From the NCBI GenBank assembly GCA_047495785.1, contig JBLDXI010000042.1, positions 62,001 to 126,000 on the forward strand: a stretch of 64,000 nt of DNA, read 5' to 3'. The position numbers and the translations under genes were made by a program. The notes under the pieces are model-generated. The model did not search any database. It was not told where the DNA came from and saw only the letters and a list, made by a program, of their open reading frames with translations. This DNA comes from Lepidodermella squamata (taxonomy: Eukaryota > Gastrotricha). Position 1 is the stretch's first letter. The number at the start of each line of letters is the position of its first letter. Below, in pieces: positions 10,756 to 22,995 of this stretch.

Positions 10756-12030
10756 GAAACGAAACGAAACGAAAAGCTTTTTATTGTGTCCTTTTTTTCA
10801 GCAAATTAATCAGGCCTAACGAAAAACGAAAATATAAAGGATGGAAGGGATGAAAAAAAGGCGCGGGCACAAGACGACAAGGCGCTTGTCCGGGACAGTG
10901 CGCCACTCAGAACATCGGACGGGCACACACTGAAGTTATCACCAGGAGCGGATTATCAGACACAGTGAAATACAGTATAAGACAGAAGACTAGTGACTAG
11001 TGGTAAGAAAGCAGAGACAGAAAGTAGGGGACGGAAGGAGAGGAGATAAGAAAATAAGCAGGAAGGGAAGAAGAGCCTGCTTTTCGCATGAAATTCGAAA
11101 CTCGCTATTGTTAAAGTTAGCATTCGCCATTCGTTGCGATCTCGCGCTGCTATTTGCGTCAGTTCCCAATCAGCTACTTCCTTAGTTTCAACCCTTATCA
11201 CGACCGCTGTTTTCGCCGGTCTCCCAACTTTCGGGGGTCCTTCATAAATTTTTGTGTATTGTAATTTGACCAATCCTATTTTTTGAGACTTCTGTTCATT
11301 GCGTGACGCCAGGTAGTTTTAGGTGCGCCTTAGGGTTTTTTCCATTTGTCGGGGTTATTCCAATTTAGCATTGCGTTTGTCAAGCTGCTAGCTTTATATT
11401 CATCTTCTCGAATAATGTGGCCTAAGTATCTCATTCTTTGTTTTTCTATCAACCTTCCGACCTCTATGACTCCACCGCAAACCAATCTGAGGTCATAGTT
11501 AGGTATGAAGTCCAATAATTTTATGCCCCAAATTGTTCGAAGCCATCGCATCTCAATTACATTCAGGCTATTTTCTTGTGCGACTGTTAGATTCCATGTT
11601 TCACACGCATACATGATGGTAGGAATAATCACACAATTTAGAACCTTCATTTTTGTTTCTATACTTATATGGCCTCTGTTGCACATAAATTTGTTCATTG
11701 CCCCAAATCAGCTCCCTGCCTTGGCGATTCGAGCGTTCAGTTCTTTATCCATTTTTCCGTCATTAGTAATTATGCTTCCTAAATATTTAAAAGAGTCGAC
11801 TTTTTCGAGTTTCTGATCACCTAAAAATAGTTCTTCATCTCCCTTGCCTCATACAACCATGTATTGGGTTTTCGCAAAATTAATTTTAAGTCCGAGTTCT
11901 ATACATGCCTTATTGAAAATGTCAAGGAGAGTTCGAATCTCCTCGTCAGTCATACCTATAAGCGTGCCGTCGTCGGCAAAAGCCAAAAGATTCAATAATT
12001 CCTTTTTATCGAGGGGTTTTTATCGAAAGG
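10756..12030 (-). mobile_element. 5'-truncated non-LTR retrotransposon (LINE) fragment
   Basis: The minus strand encodes NLLAFADDGTLIGM (the reverse transcriptase FADD motif) near 11,990-11,950 and the typical C-terminal block YACETWNLT, MRWLRTIWG, QRMRYLGHII at 11,700-11,330. The frame is interrupted. Its 3' end carries a TTTCG-type short tandem tail at 10756-10775. A relative lies at 54.99-55.95 kb. Confidence 0.85.
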
Positions 12031-12760
12031 GTTGTCATTCTTGATCGTTATCAATATCGTGATATCGTGATATCGTGTATTCGAAATTTGCAACTCCATG
12101 AGACCCCACTCTAAGTTTCACCTGACAACAAGGTTCGGGTTGAAATCGGCGCGAAGAACCCTGACGTAAATGACGATTGGAGGAAGTTTAAAAAAGGAAA
12201 TGAAAATGGCCCCTAAATACGAGTTATCATATTGTTTATTTCTCATCTGCTTCCAGTGGCTCACCAGTGCTTAGGACGCAGAAACTGAAAACAGAGAACT
12301 GGTCAGGATAGGGAAAATCGGCAAAGGGGCCTTTTTTGTCTTCGAATGAGTTTACCTAGCATAACGATTGAACTGGGAGGGATGATCCCCAACATCCCTA
12401 GCGGTACTTCCCTCTCCGACGGAAAGAGTTAGAGAAAGTGGGCTGTGGGCTCTGCTGGATAGGCGAAGGGCTACTGGCTACTCTCTAATCTCCAATGTTG
12501 CTTGGTTTCCAAGTTGTAGCATGGTCCCGGATCTGTGCCACAAGAACAGTTTGTCGCACGCGACAAAATTTTCAAGCTCGACTATCTGTTAGTGTCGCGT
12601 CGCTGTTTTCGTGCGATACACCCACGACAGTCGCGTTGTCACGCGCGACACTTGAACTGGCACTTGACGGAGTGATTTCTTTCGGCACGCAAGCAAGAAA
12701 GCAAAAAATTGCCATGAGTCATATCGGCACGTATAAATGTACTAGCGTGTCAGATCTACT
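12031..12760. other. Gap upstream of GT copy 2
   Basis: Starts with tandem gatatcgt units (12057-12075). At 12370-12400 the text gggatgatccccaacatccc resembles that at 17,400. No gene supported. Confidence 0.4.
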
Positions 12761-12779
12761 GTACTTATATATCTTTACA

Positions 12780-12812
12780 CGAAACATGAAATGTTTACTA
12801 CCAAATTTATGA
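12780..12812 (+). promoter_or_regulatory. Conserved leader of GT copies 2 and 3
   Basis: CGAAACATGAAATGTTTACTACC directly precedes the start of GT copy 2 and is repeated before copy 3 (20732-20764). A diverged form precedes copy 4 (24747-24788). A TATA-like gtataaatg lies about 75 bp upstream of the start here. Probably core promoter or 5' UTR. Confidence 0.45.
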
Positions 12813-14433
12813 ATGAATTTGATGCGAATAACATCTCATTTTATTCTTATACTATCTATCTTGCTTAACATTATACTATTGCTATCGTTTATTCGACGAC
12901 CGAGTAATCAACAATTCAAAACTCACTCAAAAAATGGCAGTAACTTCACGAATTTTACTACAACGGGAATTAAGTGGATCGACAAAATTATTCGAGAAAA
13001 CCCGGCAAATTCTCTTCGAGTATTCAGGCCCGATAATAGGACGGATTTCCAGCTAGGAGCGGATGAGAAATGTGGCCTTGTCCCTGGCAATCGAATAATT
13101 GTGACCTTTGGCTCGCATGGTCCTTACTTGACACGGGCCGAGATTTTGTGTTCCCTTGCTGTCGGAATTCGAGGAATCGACGCGTGTGTTGTGGCAAATT
13201 TGAATATTTTGGATGAGAGCTTCCGGTCTCGAAATCAGGAGAAAATACTGAGCTTAAAACGAGGGGCTGGCTATTGGCTGTGGAAGCCGTATGTAATTTT
13301 CAAGTTTTTGGTCGAATTACCCGAGGAAGATCAACTTTTGTATATGGATTCCGACAAAATGCTGGTTAACAATTTGGAAGAATACGTCTGTCTTCAGGTC
13401 AGTAAATTAATCGTGTAGTCAAACTTGTTTCTTATATCGGACTTCAAACCAAAATCGATATAAGTTTTTCAGGTTACCCTCTCTGGATCTTCAGAGGTTA
13501 GAACCTGGGTCCTTGGGTCCAGTGCGCGAGGTAGGATCCTCGAACTAGGGCGAACTATTTTCAGGCCCAAAGACCAAAGGCCCCCCCCCTGAGGTTTTTT
13601 TGAGTTTCTCCCTCTGGAACTGGGGTGTACGATACCCCTCATTCCACCGTACTTGGTGGCGCCCTGCTTGGGTTTCAATAGAATTTGTGTATTTGTGTAT
13701 TCCTGCTCTAATAACTGTGCGGAGTAAGGGAGGGTGAGGGGAAACAGGGGGTTCCTCGTGCACCCTCCTCAAGGGGTTCAGGCGAGAAAACCCGGAAAAC
13801 CACAGGGCGTACCCTTTGGTCAGATAAATTCGGGGTCGACAAAACCCAAGCGCAATCCCAATCCTAATCCATACACTAATCCATACACTAATCCATACAC
13901 TAATCCATACTACATTAATACATAATGTTCACTCGTTGATTTGCTCTGATTTTCAGGCGCAGTTGGGCCAGTCCGTTGTACTATTTTACCAACCATACGA
14001 CGAGAGCTCATGGACGAAAGCTGACGCGTATTTCCTGATGAACGTCGAAAATCTGCTGCCTAGAATAGCCGAAACAATGCAAGTCTACGGCGCGTATCTC
14101 ATGCTCCGAAAATCCCAGGAGTCTCTTCGATTCATCTCAGAATGGCTGACCTACGCCCAGGATGAACGGCTCATCGACGATCAGCCGAGCTCGCTACGCG
14201 AAGAACGACCCGGCTTCATCGAGCATCGCCATGATCAATCGATCCTCAGCCTGTTGTCGAAAAAGTGGAACCTAACAACATGGCCGAGTCCTGAATCGGC
14301 AAATTTCTCGGAAATCCTAGAAGATCGCGATTGGCTTGGGAATATTTGGACAAGCTTTAATCCGCTTGATGTTGAAAAGCTGAAACAGCTTAAAGTGAAC
14401 ATTCCGACGCGACAGCTCATCGAACAAGGATAG
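12813..14433 (+). CDS. Type II membrane glycosyltransferase, copy 2 (YWxWKP / RHDQS family)
   Basis: Two exons, 12813-13397 and 13957-14433, 353 residues. A short cytosolic tail MNLMRITS is followed by one membrane anchor (about residues 9-26), N-glycosylation sequons NFTNFTT, FGSHGPYL, ACVVANLNILDESF, GAGYWLWKP, a DxD-type metal site in LLYMDSDKM, then WTKADAYFLM, SEWLTYAQDERLIDD and RHDQSILSLLSKKW. This order is that of putative DxD glycosyltransferases known mainly from bacteria and some invertebrates. Donor and acceptor sugars cannot be deduced. Expected to act in the Golgi lumen. The 559-bp intron holds repeats; phase is preserved. Confidence 0.88.
13515..13830. mobile_element. CAGTGTGCGAAGTAGGATCC-family element inside the GT2 intron
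   Basis: Begins cagtgcgcgaggtaggatcc and contains ctattttcaggcccaaag, ccaaaggccccccccctgag and ggaactggggtgtacgatac. A second family segment in inverted order follows to 13830. Confidence 0.65.
13866..13922 (+). repeat. Tandem 12-mer, about four units
   Basis: ATCCATACACTA repeated in the GT2 intron, ending in tacattaatac. Confidence 0.8.
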
Positions 14434-15270
14434 GAACAAAATAGCAGAAATTGTTAAATTCTGATATATTATTACTATAGAATGATTAAATGAAATCGAC
14501 TTTGATAAAAAAAACATCACATGTTGCCAAAAAACTTCCTGGAATTTTCATTTATAATGTCTCGTCAAATGATCGAATGAATCAGTCGATGACCGTCACC
14601 CGCCGATCACAGAGCAAAATAATCAGGGTTCAGATTTGTGATTCATTGTTTCATTACGCTTTTGCAATAGGAAGACATAGCAAATTCATTACGAAATTAT
14701 TGAATTCAGAACCAGCGTAGAAAGTAGGATTTTTGCCGAGGGGGGATTGGGTTTTCCTTCCAAAAAAATTGCGCTCGCGAACGCTGCGCGTTCGCTCGCA
14801 TGTATCACTATATTTATTTCTTTTCATTTGCATTTTCTTATGTCATCCATCGTCTTTTCTTGCTTTCACAATTTCATAATTTTGCCATACACCCCCAACA
14901 TTCAAAAATAGAACCATCGATGAATTAAATATTCCCTATTTTATTTATGAAAAATGAGGTTTTTTGGGTTTTAAGGAATTCGATTTTTGATTTTTTTTAA
15001 CTAAATATCACAAATGTTCGAAAAATATAACTTGATTCTAGAAAAAAACTAGTGGATTTTCTCATAATTTGTTAACAATTTTGTCTTTATCATCGAATTG
15101 GCCATCGAATTCGAAGTGAAATTGATCGGAAATTGACCCAAATAATTCGAAATATAGCGGAAATTCATTCCATAATTGATTTCATGGTGCATGGTGCATT
15201 ATAGGTATGTATACATTTTCAATATAAGAGCGCTACGTCTCACAGTCGCTCGCGCTCAACATTTAAAATT
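14434..15270. other. Intergenic after GT2
   Basis: No gene. 14745-14790 (ggattgggttttccttcc, then attgcgctcgcgaacgc) is repeated in inverted orientation near 19910-19955. Confidence 0.4.
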
Positions 15271-15275
15271 ATAAT

Positions 15276-15467
15276 ATCGTTAGCGTCGTTGAATAACTCG
15301 GATTTAGGCTTGTTTGTATCCGTTTCAAGGTCACGGGTGACAAGTAAAGTGCGGCTTTTTTATCTTGAAAGAGGACAAAACAAAAGGTGCCTTTTTTACT
15401 TGTCACCTATCAAATCGAAATGGATGTAAACAAGCCTAAATCCGAGTTATTCAACGACGCTAACGAT
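15276..15467. mobile_element. Hairpin MITE, 192 bp, with about 45-bp inverted repeats
   Basis: ATCGTTAGCGTCGTTGAATA at the left end is matched by its exact complement at the right end, and complementarity continues through cggatttaggcttgttt. ATAAT flanks both sides (15271-15275, 15468-15472), giving a candidate target duplication. Confidence 0.85.
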
Positions 15468-15489
15468 ATAATGCGCGCTTCTACTAAAC

Positions 15490-17250
15490 ATAGTCGCATC
15501 GAAGTGCGCTCGAACCAGGCTTGCAGTTCGCAGTATTAGCGCGTGCGCATCTGCAACACAATGCGCTCACTGACCAATGGTGTGTTGGTACTTCCGCACG
15601 GCAAGATCCGCACGGTAAACATCCGCACACAAATTTTCCGCACTAGGTATTTGCGCGCAAGGTGTTTGCGCACACTGTTTATTCAAGAGATTAAGGTGAT
15701 CGTCCAAGAAATGAGACGCACGCCAAGAAACGTCGCATTTACACTAGACTACCCATAATTATCCAAGTTAATTGCTTTCACTGTTGCGCAATCATTTTCA
15801 CGAAAGGCTGAATGCGTTGTTTTATCCATTTTTGAAACAAATTCGAAAGATTTAGCTAAGGAGCGAGTCTGGTTCTTGGAGAAAAACCCCACAATTAGCT
15901 CGATTGAGGTCTATATGTGCTTAGTACCTTGCTTTTAGGTTGCTGTAAAAATTGTTCAAATATTTTGATAATTTTCCCCGAGGAAAAGGAGTGACAAATT
16001 TTTTTGAAAAAAATCAAAATCAAAACCGAAATTTGACACGTCTAAATTGCGGATGAAAATTCATGAAATTGTGTTCTTAGTGTCATATTTTAGGAAGAAT
16101 TGTCTCACATTAATATTAGGCAATTAATTAAAAAAATTGAGGCTCGGACTACAACACTCAAATACTTGGAATCGCTCGAGAATCATGAAAAATACCTCGA
16201 GCCTATCGACATTTTCAGATTTTTGAATTTGCTGAGGTATTTTCCGTACTGCAATATGGAAGGAGGAGAATTTTATAGATCACGTGCCAGCCAACGATGC
16301 GATTGCAAAGTTGATGAAATTGCGATTACTTGATAACGCGAAATGTGAGTTAAACCGCATTGGCAGTGACTTTTTAAAAATTGCTCACAAAAATAAAAAC
16401 AGCGCTCGTTTGAGTTGAAGTGAAAATGACGACGCAATAGCCAAAGTAATTAACATCGATAATTACGAAGTAGCTCGTGTAAATGCGACGAATATCAGTA
16501 TAGACTGACTGCTCACGAGAAAAGGGGTGTAACGCCATGGGCGCCAGATGGTCTGCTGATTCATCAATTTCTTGGAGGCCAAAAATCGAAAAATTCAAAA
16601 TTTCAATGATCTTGACCAAGTGGGGTATCTTGGCCGGGGCGTGGGGTAACTTGGCCGCATGGCTATTTCACTTGGGGATGAACCATCTGGCAGAAACTAG
16701 GGCGATGATTCATCACACCCTCTCATGTCTAGGCCAAATTTTAGTGCGCATTTCGCACGTTAAAAATCGGCCAAGTTACCCCACAAAATCAGGTAATTAC
16801 CGCTCGCGATTGCGACATCAGTTTTCCGATTTCAAGGTGTCATTTTAAAGATATCACCGATTGAAAGATATCACTTCGTCATCTTATAAACCGCAAATTT
16901 ATCTTCTTATCTTATAAAATCTTATAAAATAATAGCATCTTATAAAATTATGCTTCCGTATTGCAGGATCAAAGTCCACGTGGTCACGTGGTATGAATAG
17001 CTAGTTCTGAGGCGTTGTTTTTTTCGTTGCTTCGTCGTTTCGTCGTTTCGTCATCTTCGTCATCTTTTACAAAAAAAACTTACGAAACGAAAAAATGCGC
17101 GCAAATACCTAGTGCGGAAAATTTGTGTGCGGATGTTTACCGTGCGGATCTCGCCGTGCGGATCTCGCCGTGCGGAAGTACCACCAAATCTGACCAATGA
17201 GCGCGCGCGCACATGCAACACGACGCGCAGCAGCCAATACGCGCGCACAA
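15490..17250. mobile_element. About 1.7-kb element with long inverted ends
   Basis: The left arm (about 15,520-15,670: caacacaatgcgctcactg, ggtacttccgcacgg, cgcactaggtatttgcgcgc) is repeated in reverse complement at about 17,090-17,230, with one extra duplication of gagatccgcacggc. The interior is mostly non-coding. GC-rich cgcgc tracts mark both arms. Confidence 0.65.
16094..16333 (+). other. Exon-like open frame inside the 15.5-17.2 kb element
   Basis: Acceptor TTTTAG at 16093, then EELSHINIRQLIKKIEARTT, LKYLESLENHEKYLE and FRFLNLLRYFPYCNMEGGEF, ending in TGA. The amphipathic, charged character looks protein-like rather than random, but no upstream exon is visible and I know no matching family. 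It may be a captured gene piece or a decayed transposase exon. Confidence 0.3.
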
Positions 17251-17259
17251 CCATTATAA

Positions 17260-18160
17260 ATACCTAAAAATGGGCCAATCAGCTCTCGAGATGGGTGCCA
17301 TCCCGGGTGCGCGCCAATGCTGAGACCAGGATGAAGGCGCATCCCCCCCGGGACGACGTTTCGTCCTCACCCAGCTAAGGACGGGGTCTTGCCGAGACCA
17401 GGATGATCCCCACCATCCCCCTACTTTCTACACTGTTCAGAACCCAATTATTCCAATCAGTTTCAAATCCCCAATTTTTAGACCCAGTCTCTAATCCTAA
17501 CTCTAACCCTAAACCACGCCCATTGTCCTCTAACCCTAACCAGCTAAAAAACCGAATAAAATGGTAAGGTAATTTGGGGATACGATGGAAAGTCTGAAGT
17601 CGTCTTACTTTTGTCTCACAAGTCACACCATTGGCGAAACATGAAAATGATTCATTTGACAAAATTAGTGTCAAACGATAGCTCTCGAATCATGCTATCA
17701 ACTGGCGTCGTCGTTGGTTTCTTATCAAACGTAACCTGGCGTCCATGATTGAATAAATGGAAATTTGCTGCGGCCAAAAGTGCCTTCCTTTTCCCTCAAA
17801 AAAAGAATGGTTATTCATTCATTACTGAACTTTGATCCACTGAACAACCATGGAGCAATATAATTTTCTGTCGTAACGTTGATTTATTGTTATAACCTCG
17901 CATCGCAACTAGTTGAACTTAACAATTTAAAATCGGAGGAATAGAGGAGATAATAATATCCTGCACCTCGAAATTCTACCCCATCTTATCTAAAAAGTCA
18001 GAGCGCAGGTTCAATTTTTTATAAAATCGAAAATCGGAATAAGCCCCCATTCGATAGCTTAGCTTTAAATCGACCACGTGGACCACGAATCTGATGCCAG
18101 GATTCACTGACAGCAAACATTTTCCAGTTTTTCCCAATGTTTTGCGAATAAACCAAAGGG
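17260..18160. other. Intergenic with repeat-family debris
   Basis: Holds gggatgatccccacc text of the dispersed family (about 17,330-17,420) and a few telomere-like ctaaccctaa words (17,490-17,545). No gene seen. Confidence 0.4.
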
Positions 18161-18164
18161 CCCC

Positions 18165-18650
18165 TTGGTTTGTTTAGCATTCATTCAGTTGAGACCCCGA
18201 AGCTGGGATGTCGCGATATCCCAGCCCACCTGTGCTGTCGAAATGTCGTTCCATAATCAAGCTTCACTGTTCTTTGAACCCTATCGATATCCACGAGAAG
18301 ACTTGTCAGGCTTATTTCATGGTGTCTGGTGTCGTTTCAACTTCGACAGACCTGGGCGACGTGCTGTCGCCGTCCAAAAGATGCACTGAGTATTGTTTAT
18401 AGGATTGTTTATAGGATTCAGTGAGGTGCGGCCGCTCAGACATCGCCTATTTTCCAAAAGTTGTTGTTTCAGCCTCCGTTGGCTAGACGGTGTCTGATGT
18501 CTTGCCGCCATCACCCGTGATTTCTATCAAATGTATGTTCAGCTAGGTGACGATATTCGATATTGGATGAGTGCTCCAAGTGAAACACTCAACGTAACTT
18601 AGTTCATTCATTTCTCATCACACTTTGATAACAATTGGAATTATTTTCGG
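18165..18650. other. Weakly coding-looking stretch, unresolved
   Basis: Overlapping open frames on both strands at 18.16-18.5 kb, none with a domain, a clear splice partner or a paralog here. Includes a short duplication, attgtttatagg twice at 18,393-18,417. Contains the upstream region of the gene at 18662. Confidence 0.3.
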
Positions 18651-18661
18651 ATACAAGTAAC

Positions 18662-18989
18662 ATGGCTAAGTTGGCTCTAATCATCGCAGTTTTCGTAAGA
18701 TTGAACAATTATCCTCTCATTTTGATATCACCATTTCCCCTAATAATAGGCTGCTCTAGCTGTTGTTCTCCTCGCGAAAAACAAAAAGCTAGGAGCAGCT
18801 TGCAGCAAGTACGGCAAAGGGCAGGGCCACTACGAGAAGGCTTCAAATGGCAAGTTGGTCTGCGTAAAGAACGATAAAGCGCGCGAATCCCAACCCGAAG
18901 CAGCTGCCCGTGAGGACTGCCTGCGTCATGGCAGGCCAGGCACGTGGCACGTGATCAACGGAGAGCGATGGTGCTTGGTTAAAGGTTAA
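18662..18989 (+). CDS. Small secreted four-cysteine protein (best preserved member of its family)
   Basis: Two exons, 18662-18694 (MAKLALIIAVF) and 18750-18989, 90 residues, phase 0 junction, TAATAATAG acceptor. The signal peptide runs across the junction (AALAVVLLA). The mature protein has four Cys in two blocks: ACSKYGKGQGHYEKASNGKLVC, where the NGKLVC loop is the family signature, and DCLRHGRPGTW with WCLVKG. SQPEAAARED links them and matches QPAEAAR in the other copies. This is the only member on the plus strand. I do not recognise the family; a secreted effector, antimicrobial or cuticle role would be guesswork. Confidence 0.78.
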
Positions 18990-18999
18990 CATATGAGCT

Positions 19000-20400
19000 A
19001 AAGACTAAGGCGAGATGGATGGGGCGAGGTGACTGCAGCAAAAAATGGCAAGCAGGGCTAGGTCACAGGCAAATCTTGATTTGGCGGCTAATATTTATCC
19101 TGTTTGCTTGTATCAATTCAATAAACAATCGATAGCGCGAATGTTGATTTTCGTTCATGATTTTATTTAGTATGCGACACCCCAGCTTCGGGGCTCCAAC
19201 CAGAGGAAGGGTGACGAAAAAACCACAGTGGGAACCCTTTGGTTTTTTCGGCTGGGTGTTGGAAAACAAGTAGAAAACACCTTAGCTCCCGGATCCTACT
19301 TTGCTCACTGTTCCCGCCCTGAAACTATCATAGCAGAATATGAGTGTGGGGAAAAGTCCAAAAACAAAAAAGTGGGACGAAATCGACTATGAAACACCTT
19401 AGTTATTCCAGGATCCCACTTCGCACACTAACCAAATAGATGAACTGATCGATTCACATTTTAAGAAACTGTCTATCAGAATTTGAAATGAATTAAAGTA
19501 GAGGGTGTAATTTGGCTTGGATGAATTGAATGACACCGCTTATGATCGAATCGAAACGACTGGCCTAAATTTATTGATTTTATAGAGAATTTATAATTTC
19601 AAAACTAGATCGAGCTGTTCATAGCGAAAGTGATTGAATATTTGGTCGTTTCAAGCCCAAGCCAGTGTTTTTTTAGCAGTTTAATAGTTTAAATTTCAAA
19701 CACCGAAAAGGGCAACATTTGGCCGAAATCGCAAGAAAAACGGTCTTCATCCGCCAAAATAACACTCCAAAACCGAAATTTTGAACACCAATTTGATCCC
19801 AATGACGTTGGGACACAAATGTCTCAGAGAGAAGCGAAACGAGACGACAAATGGCTAACGAAATTATTTATCTGATAAATCTAGAAGAATACACGCTCAC
19901 GTCCGCATGTCTGCGAGCGCAATTTTTGGAAAGCAAAACCCAATCCCAATCCTCTCCAAAAATCCTAAGGAACGCAAACGCCAATCCTATCCGACGCTCG
20001 AGGGCCGCTTGAGGCTATTCATAGACAAATAATAATAGACTGGACACTCTTGTCTCTGCAATACTGCCAAAATTATTCGAATTTGAAATTTTAACTTCCT
20101 CCTTGAGCACATTTTTAAGGACATTTACGAATTTTGGCCCTCACAATATCCTGGCGATTCAACGACGTTTTCATCGGCTGTAGACGAGCCGTGGCCATAA
20201 AAGGCAGTAGCTCACGCCGTATTTATCAACCATGTAAATAGTACTTAGATCTTGAGGGCGGTGTCAGATATTGAAAAACGGGTTTCAGAAATTTGAAATC
20301 AGCGTGAAAAACTGTAGTAAACCATGAAGTGAAGTTAAATTATTCGTAAACTACGGTTTTCACTTGTAGCGGCTCAAATAAATAAGCGTAATAAAAAAAA
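19000..20400. other. Gap with dispersed-repeat pieces
   Basis: At 19,180-19,420 two segments of the gtaggatcc family are visible (cggatcctactttgctcactg; aggatcccacttcgcacact). The remainder is AT-rich and without supported genes. Confidence 0.45.
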
Positions 20401-20404
20401 TTGC

Positions 20405-20575
20405 CTTCTCACAACGGCGTAACTAGGTCAACTAAACTAGGGGGCCAGCCCTGGGACCAGCACATAATATTCAGGTTTTTTCGGCCCCGAGATAAAAGGG
20501 TCCCCATGTGGTGAGCTTTTCCAGCTGGTGGGAACCGTGCCCCCTGGCCCCACGTAGTTACCCCCTGCCTTTCCA
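20405..20575. mobile_element. GGCGTAACTAGG-type short element
   Basis: Left end ggcgtaactagg and right end ccacgtagttacccc are inverted. Related text occurs at 35,432-35,500 (ggggcgtaacttagggggg, accagctggaaaa) and at 58,700. Confidence 0.5.
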
Positions 20576-20764
20576 CTTTTCTGTTACTCCTTTCCCAATC
20601 ACAAGTACTTATGTCTTCACATGATTTCGGATTTAAAAGAAAGCTCATAGAACTCTGCATCGGTACCATTAGTACCAATTTGGAATCCCAGATGGGGCAA
20701 ATTGCTATCTATGATTCTTTTGCACGACTGACGAAACATGAAATGTTTACTACCAGATTTATAA

Positions 20765-22239
20765 ATGAATTTGATGCGAATAACATCTTACTTTATTCTG
20801 ATACTATCCGTCTTGCTTAACATTATACTTTCGTTTATTCGACTGAGTCGTCAACAGTTTAAAATTTACCCAAAGAATGTCACAACAACAGGAATTACTT
20901 GGATCGACAAAATTATACGAGACAACCCGGTGAAATCTCTTCGAATATTCATCCCGGAAAATAGGACAAATTTTACCTTGGCAGCAGATGAAAAATGTGG
21001 CCTCGTTACTGGCAATCGAATCATTTTGACTTTTGGCTCGCATGATGCTTACCTGGAACGGGCCGAGGCTCATTGCTCTATGGCTGTCGGAATTCGAGGA
21101 ATCGATGCTTGTGTTGTGGCGAATTTGAATATTTTGGATGAGAGCTTCCGGTCTCGGAATCAGGAGAAAATTCTGAGCGCAAAACGAGGAGCTGGTTATT
21201 GGCTGTGGAAGCCGTATGTCATTTTCAAGTTTTTGGTCGAACTGCCCGAGGAAGATCAACTTTTGTACATGGATGCCGACAAAATACTAGTCAGAAATTT
21301 GGAAGAATTCGCCTGTCTTCAAGTAAGTAAAACGTAAATTTCTAGGAAATTTTCAATGGGCCTGGAACCAAATTTACGTTGAGCGGAACCCAATTTGCTG
21401 TAGGGGAATCACATTTTGTAATATTCTAGTGACCTGAAATCACTTTTAAGATATTACATGCGGGTAAAGATTTGTCAAAATAATTTTACAATCACGAGAA
21501 AATTCAGCGCGATATTCTATATAGGACAAAGTTATCACTTAAATTAAAGTTATAACTGTAAATTTGTTTCCGCTGAAAGATATTCCGATTTTCGATAGCT
21601 TAGAAGGCGAAATACAAAAGCAAGCCAATTTAGAAAAATATGCAAATTTTTGAAAATTCTGATAATTTTTTACATAATTTCTTCACCCAAATTGTTTTGT
21701 CTTGAATACATTTTCTGATTAACGATTTTTTTTCCATAAATTTTTTACAGGCTCAGTTGAGGCAGCCTGTTGTACTATTCTACCAAGAATACATTGAGCG
21801 ATTGTGGACAAAGGCTGACGCGTATTTCCTAATGAACGTCGAAAATCTACTGCCTAGAATCGCCGATACAATGCAAGTCTATGGCGCGTATCTCCTGCTT
21901 CGAGAATCGCAGGAGTCTCTTCGATTCGTCTCAGAATGGCTGACCTACGCCCAGGATGAACGGCTCATCGATGATCAGCCCAGCGTCACTCGGCAGGAAC
22001 TGCCCGGTTTCATCGCACATCGCCATGATCAATCCATCCTCAGCCTGTTGTCGAAAAAGTGGAACCTAACAACATGGCCGAGTCCTGAAGCGATTTATTT
22101 TGATGAAATTCCGCAAGATAAGGATAGAAACGGGGCTATTGTGACAAGCTACAACCCGCTTGATGTAGCGAAGTTGAAGACGTTAGGATTCACTGTTCCG
22201 ACCGAAGGACAGCTTATCCGACATGATAACAAACATTGA
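20765..22239 (+). CDS. Type II membrane glycosyltransferase, copy 3
   Basis: Exons 20765-21322 and 21751-22239, 348 residues, with canonical gtaagt donor and TTTTTACAG acceptor. Same plan as copy 2: short tail MNLMRITS, one membrane anchor, FGSHDAYL, ACVVANLNILDESF, GAGYWLWKP, LLYMDADKI (DxD kept), WTKADAYFLM, SEWLTYAQDERLIDD, RHDQSILSLLSKKW. The stem lacks the NFTNFT sequons. The C-terminus after TTWPSPE is the most divergent part (VPTEGQLIRHDNKH). The intron is 428 bp and shows no element. Confidence 0.88.
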
Positions 22240-22324
22240 TCACAGCGTTGAACAATGGCAGACATTTTAGGATAAAAATTATGATTGCGATTTCTTTCAA
22301 AATCTTAACATATGGCGATCTTCT

Positions 22325-22520
22325 CATCAGGGTTGTGATGGAAAGAAAAATGCAAACTTTGAGTCTTGAAAACACTTTGAATGCGTGATCATGGCGGGCC
22401 CATTATTCTACCTCAGGTACCTCAGGCTAGCCATGTAAAATTTGGCTCTTATCGGGTCGTTTATTATTGCGTAACAAAATATGCAAATGTACACTATTCA
22501 TTCGATCACAACCCTGATGG
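22325..22520. mobile_element. Possible short inverted-repeat element
   Basis: CATCAGGGTTGTGAT near 22,326 is matched by ATCACAACCCTGATG near 22,506. No convincing target duplication. Confidence 0.4.
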
Positions 22521-22804
22521 TCAGATGTGATAAGAGCGAACGAAAATCGTTTCTATTTGTCCTCATTTGACATACAAATTTAATTTGAATGCAGAAAATA
22601 TTAGCAATAAAAATACATGTCAGAAAAGGCGCCGGCACAAAAAAAGACACGGGGTTGTCTACGACAGTTCGCGGAAGACACTAGTGGGGAAGCAGAAAGG
22701 AAGGTTTTTTTCAGAAGCTCAAGTTTTATCCATTGTGTGACCACTTATAAAAGTTCAATCCAATGCGTACGCTGATTGGTCAATCGATCGTTGCTATGAC
22801 TCCC

Positions 22805-22995
22805 GGATGAAACGTTTTGTCGTGCGATCCATAATATTTTTTTGCAACAAGTGTTTTTTGCGGCAGCAATTTACCACAATTATTATGGAGTTTACGCTCG
22901 TGGTCAATGGAAACCGTGCAGAGGGTGTGGCGAGGTCATTTTTTGCATAAATATAAAATAATTTATTAGTGGATCGCACGACGGAAACGTTTAAT
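22805..22995. mobile_element. MITE with AAACGTTT...TCGTGCGATCCA ends
   Basis: Left tgaaacgttttgtcgtgcga and right ggatcgcacgacggaaacg are inverted over about 23 bp with one short indel, and attat sits inside both ends. No ORF. Confidence 0.6.

Noticed and set aside
13866-13922. CRISPR-like or regulatory tandem array
   Set aside because: Units are 12 bp without spacers; a simple tandem repeat in an intron.
17440-17545. Telomere-like ctaaccctaa words
   Set aside because: Only two or three imperfect units among unrelated sequence; too short to call an interstitial telomere.
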